From assembly GCA_012842085.1 (NCBI GenBank), contig DUTM01000008.1, forward strand, positions 20,110 through 84,109: a stretch of DNA of 64,000 bases, read 5' to 3'. This stretch comes from Mycobacteriales bacterium (GTDB lineage Bacteria > Actinomycetota > Actinomycetes > Mycobacteriales > Mycobacteriaceae). The notes below the pieces were generated by a model. That model ran no database searches and was not told the DNA's origin. It saw only the letters and a list, made by a program, of their open reading frames with translations. This document shows, piece after piece, positions 37,084-46,043 of the stretch. The translations under genes and the position numbers were made by a program. Numbering within the stretch: position 1 is the stretch's first letter; every line of letters begins with the position of its first letter.

Positions 37084-38991
37084 ATGGCTAACTATTTCGA
37101 CACAGATAAAGTCTTTGGCGAAGAATACGATTTTTCAGAACTGAGCACTTTCCCAGAAATGGCGCAACGCCGCTACCAGGAAATCATGGACGGGGCGAAA
37201 CCGGACTACCCGGTTTTCCGCTTCTTTGATTACCTCAACGCTCCGGAATCAACTGGAGAAACCCTCAACTGGAAGCAATTCTGGACCCGCGCCACCGCCG
37301 TCAGCGCCCAAATTCAAGCCGTCACCGAGCCGGGCGACCGCGTCGTGGTGATGACGAAGCAGGGCCTGGAATACGTTGTGGCTTTCTGGGGCATCCTGCT
37401 CTCTGGCCGCATTGGCATTCCGGCCTTCAGCCCCACCGAGCCCGCCCACGCCGGCTACCTGGAAGCCATCCTCCTCGACGCACAACCGACCCTCATCCTC
37501 ACCAGTGTGAAAACCGCCGGTGCCGTACGGGACTTCCTGAAGAGCCAAGACATTAAGAACCCGCCGCGCGTCGTCGTGGTGGAAGGTGTGGAGGACGCCC
37601 TCTCCGAGAAATGGGTCGCCCCGGATGTGAAACCCAAGGATATTGCCTACCTGCAGTACTCTTCTGGCTCCACCCGTCGCCCCACCGCCTCCTGCATTAC
37701 CCACCAGGGGGCGTTGACGGCAGCGGCACAAGTGCTGCGGGTATTGGTCACCGAGTCGCGCCACCGGGGTGTGCAGTGGATTCCGATTTTCCATGCCCTG
37801 TCCATTATTTACATCTACGGCTGTGCTGTGGCGGACATTCAGTTGGACATGATGGAGCCGGCTGCCATGCTGCAGAAACCCTCCCGCTGGATTAAGCTCC
37901 TCCAGTCCGAAAACGGCGAGCAGGTGTTTTCTTCCGGACCAGACTTCGCCTACGGCCTCGCCGCCGCCCAGTTCACTCCGGAAGAGTACGAAGGGCTGGA
38001 TCTTTCCCGGCTCATGGCACTCGGTAACGCCTCCGAAACCGTCACCCGCGATAGCGTCTTGGCGTTCCAGAAAGTATTCGCCCCCTACGGCCTCCGCAAG
38101 GGAGTCATGCTTCCCGCCTACGGCATGTCGGAAGCCACCCTGGGTTTCACGGTTCCGCGCCGGGGTGACGAAGCTCCACTCGTCTACGTGGACGGAAAAG
38201 AACTGGCAGCAGGCCGCTTTGTGGAACTTCCCGAGGAGGAGAAGGACACCGGTCTCCCCCAGATTGGTGTCGGGTACCCCATGGAGGATGCCTGGGTCAC
38301 CATTGTGAAAGCAGAGTTTGACGAGAACGAAGAGTTCACCGGCCGCGGTCGCGAAATTGAGGACGGCGAAATCGGCGAAATTTGGGGAACCTCCATCACC
38401 CTTGCCGACGGCTATTGGGGTCTGGAGGAAGAATCCAAGGAAGTTTTCGAAAACGAGATTGTCGAATTTCTCCCCGACGACAAGACCCACGCCATTATTG
38501 ATGGCAAACGTGTGCCAGCAGAGTTCAAGTGGCTGCGCACCGGCGACTGCGGAACTTTCCACAAAGGGCACCTGTTTGTGACGGGTCGTGTGAAGGACCT
38601 CATTATTGTGGATGGCCGCAACCACGTCGCCACCGACATTGAGGCCACCACGGATGCTGCCGCCGAAGGCACCCTAAATATTAAAGGTATGGCGGCTTTC
38701 GCAGCGTCGGCCGCTGATGTGCCGGAATCCGCGACGGAGCGAACCGGGCATGGTATTGACCGGGAAAGCACCACCGAGCAGCTCATTGTTTTGGCGGAGG
38801 AGAATCCGGAGAACCCACCCCAGGATAAGGAAGCCCTGTTGCAGCAGGTGCGGACCCTTATCGCGCGCCGTCACGGCCTGCAGCTCACAGACTTTCTGGT
38901 GCTGCCCGCCAACACTTTGCCGCGTACGCCGACCGGAAAAGTGAAGCGACTCGCGGCTGGTGAGGCCTACACCGCCGGCGAATACGATTAG
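37084..38991 (+). CDS. FadD32-like fatty-acyl-AMP ligase (copy 1)
   Basis: 635 residues. Activates a fatty acid as acyl-AMP, by family for transfer to a carrier protein; FadD32 in mycolata hands meromycolate to Pks13. Motifs: LQYSSGSTRRPTASCITH (ATP loop), AYGMSEATLGF, LRTGDCGTFHKGHLFVTGRVKDLIIVDGRNH and the C-terminal RTPTGKVKR lysine. The usual HDMG is replaced by HALS (His codon at 37792). ATG 37084 has a GAAGGA ribosome site; an earlier ATG at 37063 lacks one. It forms a close pair with the gene at 39254 (same YFD-DKVFG start, long identical DNA stretches). No partner synthase adjoins it. Confidence 0.85.
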   Translation: MANYFDTDKVFGEEYDFSELSTFPEMAQRRYQEIMDGAKPDYPVFRFFDYLNAPESTGETLNWKQFWTRATAVSAQIQAVTEPGDRVVVMTKQGLEYVVAFWGILLSGRIGIPAFSPTEPAHAGYLEAILLDAQPTLILTSVKTAGAVRDFLKSQDIKNPPRVVVVEGVEDALSEKWVAPDVKPKDIAYLQYSSGSTRRPTASCITHQGALTAAAQVLRVLVTESRHRGVQWIPIFHALSIIYIYGCAVADIQLDMMEPAAMLQKPSRWIKLLQSENGEQVFSSGPDFAYGLAAAQFTPEEYEGLDLSRLMALGNASETVTRDSVLAFQKVFAPYGLRKGVMLPAYGMSEATLGFTVPRRGDEAPLVYVDGKELAAGRFVELPEEEKDTGLPQIGVGYPMEDAWVTIVKAEFDENEEFTGRGREIEDGEIGEIWGTSITLADGYWGLEEESKEVFENEIVEFLPDDKTHAIIDGKRVPAEFKWLRTGDCGTFHKGHLFVTGRVKDLIIVDGRNHVATDIEATTDAAAEGTLNIKGMAAFAASAADVPESATERTGHGIDRESTTEQLIVLAEENPENPPQDKEALLQQVRTLIARRHGLQLTDFLVLPANTLPRTPTGKVKRLAAGEAYTAGEYD

Positions 38992-39018
38992 ATCCGTTAA
39001 CTGAGTCTTTTAATAGCT

Positions 39019-39060
39019 ACAAATCGCAGTTTTGACCGCGCTGTTGAAACTGCGATTTGT
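39019..39060. terminator. Hairpin between FAAL copies 1 and 2
   Basis: ACAAATCGCAGTTT (39019-39032) and AAACTGCGATTTGT (39047-39060) form a perfect 14-base-pair stem, 28 bases after the copy 1 stop. There is no T run after it on the plus strand, so it may be a weak or factor-dependent terminator. Confidence 0.6.
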
Positions 39061-39253
39061 GCTGTTGACGGCATTTTGGGAGAGTTAGCCAAAGGAACAC
39101 TACGAAATTGTAAAAAATGTAACGTTTTTACTTGTTGCATGTATATGAGTAGTGAATAGACTTAAGCAAGTTTCATCGATGCTGTGGGGTCCTCTCGCCA
39201 CGGCATTTTCTATGAGGACTCCCGTCTTCGCCCCTTTCGAATGAAGGACAGAT

Positions 39254-41161
39254 ATGACAGACTACTTTGACATCGACAAGGTATTTGGCCCCGAATACGA
39301 TTTTTCTGAGCTCACCACCTTCCCCGAAATTGGCCTCCGTCGCTACCAAGAGATTGCTGACGGCGCCAAGGAAGACTGGACCGTCTTCCGCTTCTTCGAC
39401 TACCTGAATGACCCCGAAGCTGAGGGTGAAATTCTTAACTGGGAGAAGTTCTGGACTCGCTCCACTGCCGTTGCCGCTCAGCTGCAGACCATGATCGAAA
39501 AGGGCGATCGCGTCGTTGCTATGCTGCCGCAGAGCCTCGAGTACGTCGTTGGCTTCTGGGGCATCCTCCTTTCCGGTGGTATCGCCATCCCGGCCTTCAT
39601 CCCCACCGAGCCCGCCCACGCCGGCTACCTGGAAGCCATCCTGCTGGACGCCCAGCCGAAGGTCATCCTCACCAGTGTGAAAACCGCCGGTGCCGTCCGC
39701 AACTTCCTGAAGGAACAAGACATTAAGAACCCGCCGCGCGTCGTCGTGGTGGAAGGTATCGAGGACGCCCTCTCCAAGGATTGGGTCCAGCCGGACGTTG
39801 AGCCCAACGATATTGCCTACCTGCAGTACTCCTCTGGCTCCACCCGTCGCCCCACCGCCTCCTGCATTTCGCACCGCGCCGCACTCACCGCCACCGCCCA
39901 GATTCTGCGTGCACTGGTCAACACCCCCAAGCACCGCGGTGTGCAGTGGATTCCGATCTTCCACGCGCTTTCCCTCATCTACATTTTCGGTTGCGCCGTG
40001 GCCGACATTCAGCTCGACATGATGGAGCCGGCCGCCATGCTGCAGAAGCCGAGCCGCTGGATCAACCTTCTCCCGTCCCAAAACGGCGAGATCGTGTTCT
40101 CCTCCGCCCCGGACTTCGCCTACGGCCTTGCCGCCGCCCACGCCCAGCCAGAAGAGGGCTCCGACCTGGATCTCACCAAGGTGATGGCGCTGGCTAACGG
40201 CTCCGAGGCTGTCTCCACCGACAGTGTCAATGCTTTCAAGGCCGTCTTCACCCCGTACGGTTTGCAAAACGGCGTCATCCGCCCCGCCTACGGCATGTCC
40301 GAAGCCACCCTGGGTCTCACCTGCCCCCGCGTTGGGGAAGAAGCTCCCATGGTGTCCGTCGACGGTAAGGCTCTTGCCGAAGGCCGCTTCGAGATTCTGC
40401 CGGCCGACAAGTTTGATGAAGGCCTCCCCCAGATGGGTCTCGGCCGTCCGCTGGAGGACTGCTGGGTTGTTATCGTGAAGGCTGAATTCGACGAGAACGA
40501 AGAGTTCACCGGTAAAGCCCGCGAGATCGAAGATGGCCAGATCGGTGAAATCTGGGCCACCTCCGCCACCCTCGCCAACGGCTACTGGGGACTGGAGAAG
40601 GAAACCGAAGAAACCTTCGGCAATGACATCAGCGAATTCCTTCCCGACGACAAGACCCACGCCATTGTGGACGGCAAGCGCTTCCCGGAGGGTGCCAAGT
40701 GGCTCCGCACCGGTGACTGCGGTACCTTCCACGACGGCTACGTCTTCGTCACCGGCCGTGTGAAGGACCTCATTATTGTGGACGGCCGCAACCACGTCGC
40801 CACCGACATTGAGGCCACCACAACCACTGCTGCCGCTGGCCGCCTCGCCCCGAAGGGCATGGCTGCCTTCGCTGTCTCCGCCGCCAACGTTCTGGACTCC
40901 GCTTCCGAGCGCACCGGCCGTGGCATTGACCGCGACACCAACACCGAGCAGCTGGTCATTCTGGCTGAAGAAGTTGCCGACAATCCGATCGAGGACAAGG
41001 CTGCGCTCCTGGACGAGATTCGCTCCCTGATTGCTCGCCGGCACGGACTGCAGGTTGCGGACTTTATGGTTCTTCCTGAGAAGACCCTGCCCCGCACCCC
41101 CAACGGCAAGGTTAAGCGTCTAGCTGCTAGCGAATCCTACATTAAGGGTGAATACAACTAG
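39254..41161 (+). CDS. FadD32-like fatty-acyl-AMP ligase (copy 2)
   Basis: 635 residues and the nearest relative of copy 1. It shares LQYSSGSTRRPTASCISH, AYGMSEATLGLT, VTGRVKDLIIVDGRNHVATDIEA and the terminal RTPNGKVKR. HDMG is again replaced by HALS (His codon at 39962). Ribosome site AAGGA precedes ATG 39254. The 262-base gap from copy 1, containing a hairpin and an AT-rich leader, suggests its own promoter rather than simple read-through. Codon choice is more biased towards C-ending codons than in copy 1, which may mean higher expression. Acyl substrate unknown; its partner enzyme is not in the window. Confidence 0.85.
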   Translation: MTDYFDIDKVFGPEYDFSELTTFPEIGLRRYQEIADGAKEDWTVFRFFDYLNDPEAEGEILNWEKFWTRSTAVAAQLQTMIEKGDRVVAMLPQSLEYVVGFWGILLSGGIAIPAFIPTEPAHAGYLEAILLDAQPKVILTSVKTAGAVRNFLKEQDIKNPPRVVVVEGIEDALSKDWVQPDVEPNDIAYLQYSSGSTRRPTASCISHRAALTATAQILRALVNTPKHRGVQWIPIFHALSLIYIFGCAVADIQLDMMEPAAMLQKPSRWINLLPSQNGEIVFSSAPDFAYGLAAAHAQPEEGSDLDLTKVMALANGSEAVSTDSVNAFKAVFTPYGLQNGVIRPAYGMSEATLGLTCPRVGEEAPMVSVDGKALAEGRFEILPADKFDEGLPQMGLGRPLEDCWVVIVKAEFDENEEFTGKAREIEDGQIGEIWATSATLANGYWGLEKETEETFGNDISEFLPDDKTHAIVDGKRFPEGAKWLRTGDCGTFHDGYVFVTGRVKDLIIVDGRNHVATDIEATTTTAAAGRLAPKGMAAFAVSAANVLDSASERTGRGIDRDTNTEQLVILAEEVADNPIEDKAALLDEIRSLIARRHGLQVADFMVLPEKTLPRTPNGKVKRLAASESYIKGEYN

Positions 41162-41181
41162 CTAGTATGGATGATCGCTCC

Positions 41182-41221
41182 CTTTAAGCGTGGGTTTATT
41201 GGCTTTTGCTGACGCTTAAAG
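41182..41221. repeat. Inverted repeat after FAAL copy 2
   Basis: CTTTAAGCGT (41182-41191) pairs with ACGCTTAAAG (41212-41221) over a 20-base loop. It lies directly before the strong GC hairpin and probably adds to termination. Confidence 0.5.
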
Positions 41222-41224
41222 GAG

Positions 41225-41267
41225 AAGGGCCGCCCCGCAGGCTTACGGCGGGGCGGCCCTTAATATT
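41225..41267 (+). terminator. Rho-independent terminator of FAAL copy 2
   Basis: AAGGGCCGCCCCGC (41225-41238) and GCGGGGCGGCCCTT (41248-41261) form a very stable 14-base-pair stem followed by AATATTT, 63 bases after the stop. Confidence 0.85.
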
Positions 41268-41304
41268 TGCAGTATCCAGATTGCACCGCTACTCAGCGCA
41301 TAAA

Positions 41305-41342
41305 GTAATCCCCGCATGGTTCCTCAACCACGCGGGGATTAC
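41305..41342 (-). terminator. Terminator of the glpFK operon
   Basis: GTAATCCCCGC (41305-41315) and GCGGGGATTAC (41332-41342) form an 11-base-pair stem. Read on the minus strand it is followed by TTTATG and lies 44 bases beyond the glpK stop. Confidence 0.75.
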
Positions 41343-41385
41343 TCACATATGAAGTTATGTGTGGGGCTGGCGGAAGGGCTCCTAA

Positions 41386-42915
41386 CTAGTCGGTTTCTTC
41401 CCAACCGTAGGTGCGTTCCACAGCCTTATTCCATTCGGCGTAGAGGCGGGTGCGGGTCTCTTCATCCATGTCAGGATTCCAGCGCTTGTCCTCTTGCCAG
41501 TTGTCCATCAGGTCGTCGATGCTCTCCCAGAAGCCCACATGCAGGCCGGCCGCATAGGCGGCGCCCAAGGCAGTGGTTTCTGCCACTACCGGACGGCTCA
41601 CCGGCACGTCCAGTATGTCAGCCTGGAATTGCATAAGCGGCTCGGACTTCACCATGCCGCCGTCCACCTTGAGGGACTTCAAGGTCACACCAGAGTCTGC
41701 CTCCATGGCGTCCACCAGCTCGCGGGTCTGGTAGGCGGTGGCCTCCAGCACGGAGCGAGCAATGTGGCCACGGTTGGCGTAGCGGGTGAGTCCCACAATC
41801 ACGCCACGGGCATCGTCGCGCCAGCGGGGTGCCAAGAGACCAGAGAAGGCGGGGACGAAGTAGACGCCACCATTGTCCTCCACCGTTTCGGCAAGCTTGT
41901 CGCAGGCGGGGGCATTGGGGATCATCTTCAGGTTGTCGCGCAGCCACTGCACCAAGGATCCGCCCATAGCGACGGAGCCTTCCAGTGCGTACACCGGCTT
42001 GTTGTCACCAATCTGGTAGCAGACGGTGGTGATGAGTCCGTGGTTGGAGAACTTGGGTTCTTCGCCGGTGCTCATCAGCAGGAAGAGGCCGGTGCCGTAG
42101 GTGTTTTTGGCTTGTCCGGGTTCGAAGCAGAGCTGGCCGAAGGTGGCTGCCTGCTGGTCACCGAGCACGCCGGTAATGGGGACGCCAGCCAGGGAGCCGC
42201 GTTCCCGAACCACACCGAAGTCTCCCGAGGAGGGTCGAATCTCGGGCAGCATGGACATCGGAATGCCCATGGCTTCGCACAGTTCTTCGTCCCACTCCAG
42301 AGTATTGATGTCCATCAACAGGGTGCGGGAGGCGTTGGTGACGTCGGTGGCGTGGATGGTGGTGTCGTTCGGGCCGGGCTTGCTGCCGCCGGTCAACTTC
42401 CACAGAATCCAGCTGTCGGGGGTACCGAATAGGAGGTCACCATTTTCGGCCTTCTCCCGGGCACCTTCCACGTTGTCCAGAATCCACTTGATCTTGGGGC
42501 CAGAAGAGTAGGAGCTCAGCGGCAGACCGGTCTTCTTCTGGAATTTGTAGATTCCGTCGTCGCCCGCCAGTTCACGGCAGATGCCGGCGGTGCGGGTGTC
42601 CTGCCAAACAATGCCGTTGTAGATGGGCTCACCAGTGTTCTTATCCCACACGATGGTGGTTTCACGCTGGTTGGTAATACCTAGGGCGGCTAGGTCGCTG
42701 GGTGCCAGGTCAGCAGAGGCCAGCGCCTCTCCCACAACCATGCGGACACAGTCCCAGATTTCGATGGGGTTGTGCTCTACCCAGCCTTTTTGCGGGAAGA
42801 TCTGCTCGAATTCCATCTGTCCGACGGAGACGATCTCACCCTCGCGATCAAAAATGATGCAGCGGGCAGAGGTCGTGCCTTCATCGATAGCAGCGATGTA
42901 CTTCTTGTCGGTCAC
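41386..42915 (-). CDS. glpK: Glycerol kinase
   Basis: 509 residues; phosphorylates glycerol to glycerol 3-phosphate in the cytoplasm. FGGY-family landmarks: [13 protein letters not shown] at the N-terminus, [15 protein letters not shown] (about residue 82), [13 protein letters not shown] and [17 protein letters not shown] in the C-terminal half. Length is normal. GTG start with a GAGGAG ribosome site. It follows glpF on the minus strand after 56 bases, so glpF-glpK form an operon. It probably uses glycerol released by the secreted lipases coded on both sides. Confidence 0.95.
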   Translation of the reverse strand: MTDKKYIAAIDEGTTSARCIIFDREGEIVSVGQMEFEQIFPQKGWVEHNPIEIWDCVRMVVGEALASADLAPSDLAALGITNQRETTIVWDKNTGEPIYNGIVWQDTRTAGICRELAGDDGIYKFQKKTGLPLSSYSSGPKIKWILDNVEGAREKAENGDLLFGTPDSWILWKLTGGSKPGPNDTTIHATDVTNASRTLLMDINTLEWDEELCEAMGIPMSMLPEIRPSSGDFGVVRERGSLAGVPITGVLGDQQAATFGQLCFEPGQAKNTYGTGLFLLMSTGEEPKFSNHGLITTVCYQIGDNKPVYALEGSVAMGGSLVQWLRDNLKMIPNAPACDKLAETVEDNGGVYFVPAFSGLLAPRWRDDARGVIVGLTRYANRGHIARSVLEATAYQTRELVDAMEADSGVTLKSLKVDGGMVKSEPLMQFQADILDVPVSRPVVAETTALGAAYAAGLHVGFWESIDDLMDNWQEDKRWNPDMDEETRTRLYAEWNKAVERTYGWEETD

Positions 42916-42971
42916 GGTTAACTTCTCCTCGAGAGAATTATCTTAAAGGGGATGACGGTGGTCGGTGGGTG

Positions 42972-43751
42972 TTACGCAATTAGCAGATAGACACCAGCGG
43001 CGATGGCAGCACCAATCATCGGACCAACGGAGGGGTGAATGGCCCACTTCCAGGGGTCGCGGCCCTTGCCCTTAATAGGCAGCATGTAGTTGTATACGAT
43101 GCGCGGACCAAGGTCACGCACCGGGTTGAGCGAGTAACCAGTGGGGGATCCGAGGCTGATACCGATTGCCACAATGATGGAGGCGACGGCTGCGTAGGTC
43201 AGAGTTCCCAAGTTGGGTGCCGGGTTGCCCCAAATGGCAACCAGGATGAAGAGGATGAGAACAAATGTAGCAATGGTCTCTGTGACGTGGTTCCAGAACG
43301 GGCTGGGAACTGCGGGGCGGGTGTGGAAGACGTTGCCGATGGTGGCGTTGTCGCCGGATTCGGTTCCGTCCTCGTTGTAGTAGTTGGCGTCGAACTGCTT
43401 CTTGAAGGCAGCCCAGGCGAGGAAAGCACCCACCATGGCGCCAAGCATTTGTCCAATGAAGTAGAAGATGAAAGCACCCCAGGGGATTGCGCCCGTAATG
43501 CAGAACGCGAAGGTGACGGCTGGGTTAATGTGGCCGCCGGTGGGGTGGGCGATGGATGCGCCTGCGAAAACACCAAGTCCCCATCCAAACGTGATGAGGA
43601 GCCAACCGGTGTTGCGTGCGTAACCTGTGCGGAGAATGTTAGAAGCAACAACACCGTTACCAAGCAGTAGGAGAATCATCGTGCCGAGAAATTCCCAGCC
43701 CATGATCTCTAGTACGGTGAGTTCTTGTCCGTTGATGAGATACGTAAGCAT
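42972..43751 (-). CDS. glpF: Glycerol facilitator (aquaglyceroporin)
   Basis: 259 residues, six membrane helices and two half-helices. The first pore motif is the usual HINPAVTFAFC; the second reads LNPVRDLGPR, i.e. NPV where most GlpF proteins have NPA. The following Arg-Asp-x-Gly-Pro of the glycerol-selective filter is kept. The start at MLTYLING (43751) has an AAAGGTGA ribosome site; an earlier in-frame ATG would add 12 residues. First gene of the glpFK operon; lets glycerol diffuse into the cell. Confidence 0.92.
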   Translation of the reverse strand: MLTYLINGQELTVLEIMGWEFLGTMILLLLGNGVVASNILRTGYARNTGWLLITFGWGLGVFAGASIAHPTGGHINPAVTFAFCITGAIPWGAFIFYFIGQMLGAMVGAFLAWAAFKKQFDANYYNEDGTESGDNATIGNVFHTRPAVPSPFWNHVTETIATFVLILFILVAIWGNPAPNLGTLTYAAVASIIVAIGISLGSPTGYSLNPVRDLGPRIVYNYMLPIKGKGRDPWKWAIHPSVGPMIGAAIAAGVYLLIA

Positions 43752-43954
43752 ACGGTCACCTTTGGGTATAGAAGAATGGGAGATCATTTAGTCACTAGAC
43801 CAAAGTCTATTGATCTTGTCCCAATAATATTTTGTTACGGGACTTATCTTGATCTTAGTTGCCTTGTAATGCAGATTTGTTGCCTTAATGAAGTTGTTAT
43901 AAACAAATCACATTAAATTCAAATCTGCAGCTAAATAGCATTTTTTGAAATAGA

Positions 43955-44004
43955 TGAAGGCGGGTTAGCGTCCTTTTTGTTGGATGCTAACCCGCCTTCA
44001 TTTT
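43955..44004 (-). terminator. Terminator of glpD
   Basis: TGAAGGCGGGTTAGC (43955-43969) pairs perfectly with GCTAACCCGCCTTCA (43986-44000). It lies 44 bases beyond the glpD stop on the minus strand, with TTTC-rich sequence after it. A TTTT on the plus side means it could also work in that direction. Confidence 0.78.
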
Positions 44005-44043
44005 AAAAAGTGTAAAGCACTAATTTAATAGTGCCAGTAGACC

Positions 44044-45768
44044 TTATACTTCGTCCACGTACTCGGGGCGGACTTCGTCGGCCTCGTTGCGAAGCTTGTC
44101 AGCTTCTTCGTCGGTGAGAACCTTCTGGGAGTTCATCTCTGCCACGGTGCGATCGCGGTAGAGCTTAACTTCCTTCTCCTTGGTGGCGTCGTCCCAGCCC
44201 AGGATCGGAGCAATAAGGTCAGCGATCTCTTGGGCAGATTCCATACCGCGGTCTTCGGTTTCAATGGAGATGCGGGTACGGCGGGTGATGACGTCCTCAA
44301 GGTGCAGGGCACCTTCCACAGCAGCGGCGTAGACAGCCTCGACGCGGAGGTAGTCTTCGGCGTTGGTGATGGGCTTGAGGAGGCTCTCATCTTCTTCGGC
44401 GTAGGAAAGAACGTCGAACATGAGGGAGCCGTAGCGGTTGAGGAGGTGCTCGACCTGGTCCTCGGTGAGGTTGTACTGCTTGGCGAGATCCTCGATGCGG
44501 TTGGTGAGAGCCCAGTAGCCGTCAGCACCAATGATCGGGGTTTCCTCGGTGGTGGATTCCGGAACGTCGCCCGGAATGTCTTCGAGGGCAGCCTCTACCG
44601 CATCCTTACCGATGACGCGGTAGGTGGTGTACTTACCGCCGGCGACGGAGACGAGGCCGGGAGCGAGGCGGGCAACTTCGTGGTTGCGAGCCAGCTTCTC
44701 GGTGTTTTCCTGTCCGGCCTGGGCAACCAGCGGACGGAGGCCAGCGAAGACACCAACAATGTCGGAGTAGGTGAGGGGATCCTTGATACGGGAGTTAACC
44801 TCGGCCAGGACGTAGTCGATGTCGGTCTTGGTGGCTGCCGGGTGCTCGAGGTCGAGCTTCCAGGTGGTGTCGGTGGTGCCGATGATCCAGTAGTTGTCCC
44901 ACGGGATAACGAACAGCACGGACTTGTCAGTCACGAAGCAGATGGCGGAGTCGGACTGGATGCGCTCGCGGGGAACCACAATGTGGATGCCCTTGGACTG
45001 GTGGACGTGGAACTTGGCTTCGACGCCAGCGAGTTCCTGCATCTCGTCGGTCCATACGCCAGTGGCGTTAATGATGGAGGATGCGTAGACATCCTGAATT
45101 TCACCGGTCTCGGTGTCCTTGACCTTGGCGCCAACGAAGGTGTCGCCTTCCTTGATGAAGTCGACGACCTGGGTGGAGGTACGAACCACAGCGCCGTACT
45201 TGGCGGCGGTGCGGCCAACCATCATGGTGTGGCGGGCGTCGTCCACGAGGGTGTCGTAGTACTGGACGCCACCACAGGTGGCCTTCTCCTTGAGGGAAGG
45301 TACCTTCTTCAGCATGCTCTTGCGAGAGAAGTGCTTCTGCATGGGGACAGTCTTGGCGCCACCCATGCGGTCGTACAGGGTGAAGCCGGCGAACATGATG
45401 GGACGCTCAACGAACGGAATGGTGAGCGGGTAGATGAACTTGAGCGGCTTCACCAGGTGGGGAGCCAGGGTGTGCATGGACAGCTCGCGCTCTTTCAGAG
45501 ACTCAGCCACGAGACCGAACTGCGGGATCGGGGTGGGCTGCAGGTAACGCAGTCCACCGTGGAACATCTTGGATGAACGGCTGGAAGTACCGCAGGCAAG
45601 GTCACGAGCTTCCACCATGGCTACTTTGAGACCACGGGTGGCGGCATCGAGAGCGGCACCTACGCCGACGGAGCCACCGCCGATGATCAGAATGTCGAAT
45701 TTTTCGTTTCCGAGGCGCTCCCAGTTCTTTTTGCGGAGCTCCGGAGTGAGTTCAGACGGCGCAGACAA
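44044..45768 (-). CDS. glpD: Aerobic glycerol-3-phosphate dehydrogenase
   Basis: 574 residues; FAD enzyme at the inner membrane that oxidises glycerol 3-phosphate to dihydroxyacetone phosphate and passes electrons to quinone. N-terminal FAD motif FDILIIGGGSVGVGAALDAATRG, then SSRSSKMFHGGLRYLQ; C-terminal GlpD domain with EDVITRRTRIS. It starts at TTG, 6 bases after a strong AGGAGG site. Codon usage is strongly biased, hinting at high expression. It is transcribed separately from glpFK, the two being split by a terminator. Upstream, 109 bases away, lies a GTAACGC/GCGTTAC palindrome. Confidence 0.95.
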   Translation of the reverse strand: MSAPSELTPELRKKNWERLGNEKFDILIIGGGSVGVGAALDAATRGLKVAMVEARDLACGTSSRSSKMFHGGLRYLQPTPIPQFGLVAESLKERELSMHTLAPHLVKPLKFIYPLTIPFVERPIMFAGFTLYDRMGGAKTVPMQKHFSRKSMLKKVPSLKEKATCGGVQYYDTLVDDARHTMMVGRTAAKYGAVVRTSTQVVDFIKEGDTFVGAKVKDTETGEIQDVYASSIINATGVWTDEMQELAGVEAKFHVHQSKGIHIVVPRERIQSDSAICFVTDKSVLFVIPWDNYWIIGTTDTTWKLDLEHPAATKTDIDYVLAEVNSRIKDPLTYSDIVGVFAGLRPLVAQAGQENTEKLARNHEVARLAPGLVSVAGGKYTTYRVIGKDAVEAALEDIPGDVPESTTEETPIIGADGYWALTNRIEDLAKQYNLTEDQVEHLLNRYGSLMFDVLSYAEEDESLLKPITNAEDYLRVEAVYAAAVEGALHLEDVITRRTRISIETEDRGMESAQEIADLIAPILGWDDATKEKEVKLYRDRTVAEMNSQKVLTDEEADKLRNEADEVRPEYVDEV

Positions 45769-45877
45769 GTTGTCCTCCTGTTAGAAAATCTGAGTACCCC
45801 TGAGAGTGAGGGTTTACACTGTTATAACTTACCCCCCAATAACCGGTTTAGAAAAGCCAGTTTGCGCAGCTGAGAGC

Positions 45878-45897
45878 GTAACGCATGGGAGCGTTAC
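45878..45897. promoter_or_regulatory. Candidate operator palindrome between glpD and plsC
   Basis: GTAACGC and GCGTTAC form a perfect 7+7 inverted repeat with a 6-base spacer, in the 275-base gap between the divergent glpD and plsC genes. The symmetry suggests a dimeric regulator. The half-site GTAAC also recurs upstream of the FAAL genes. The regulator is unknown. Confidence 0.4.
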
Positions 45898-46030
45898 ACA
45901 TTTATGTGTGCCAACTGGGAAAATATCAAGAAATTATTGTGGCGCACGTCACGAATACCCCCCAGACATGTCGAAAATTAACTCTCTACCCCTGGTGGAC
46001 ACAAAACTAGCAACCCTAAAAATAAGCAAC

Positions 46031-46036
46031 TATTCT
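46031..46036 (+). promoter_or_regulatory. Candidate -10 element of plsC, leaderless start
   Basis: TATTCT ends 7 bases before the GTG start at 46044, and no ribosome site lies between. This fits a leaderless mRNA. Positional inference only. Confidence 0.4.
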
Positions 46037-46043
46037 GTATGAC

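Noticed and set aside
39173..41044. Very long minus-strand open frame opposite FAAL copy 2, with similar ones opposite copies 1, 3 and 5
   Set aside because: They mirror the codon bias of the FAAL genes and have Gly/Val/His-rich nonsense composition; not genes.
44230..45576. Long plus-strand open frame opposite glpD
   Set aside because: Antisense shadow of a strongly codon-biased gene; no ribosome site or domain.
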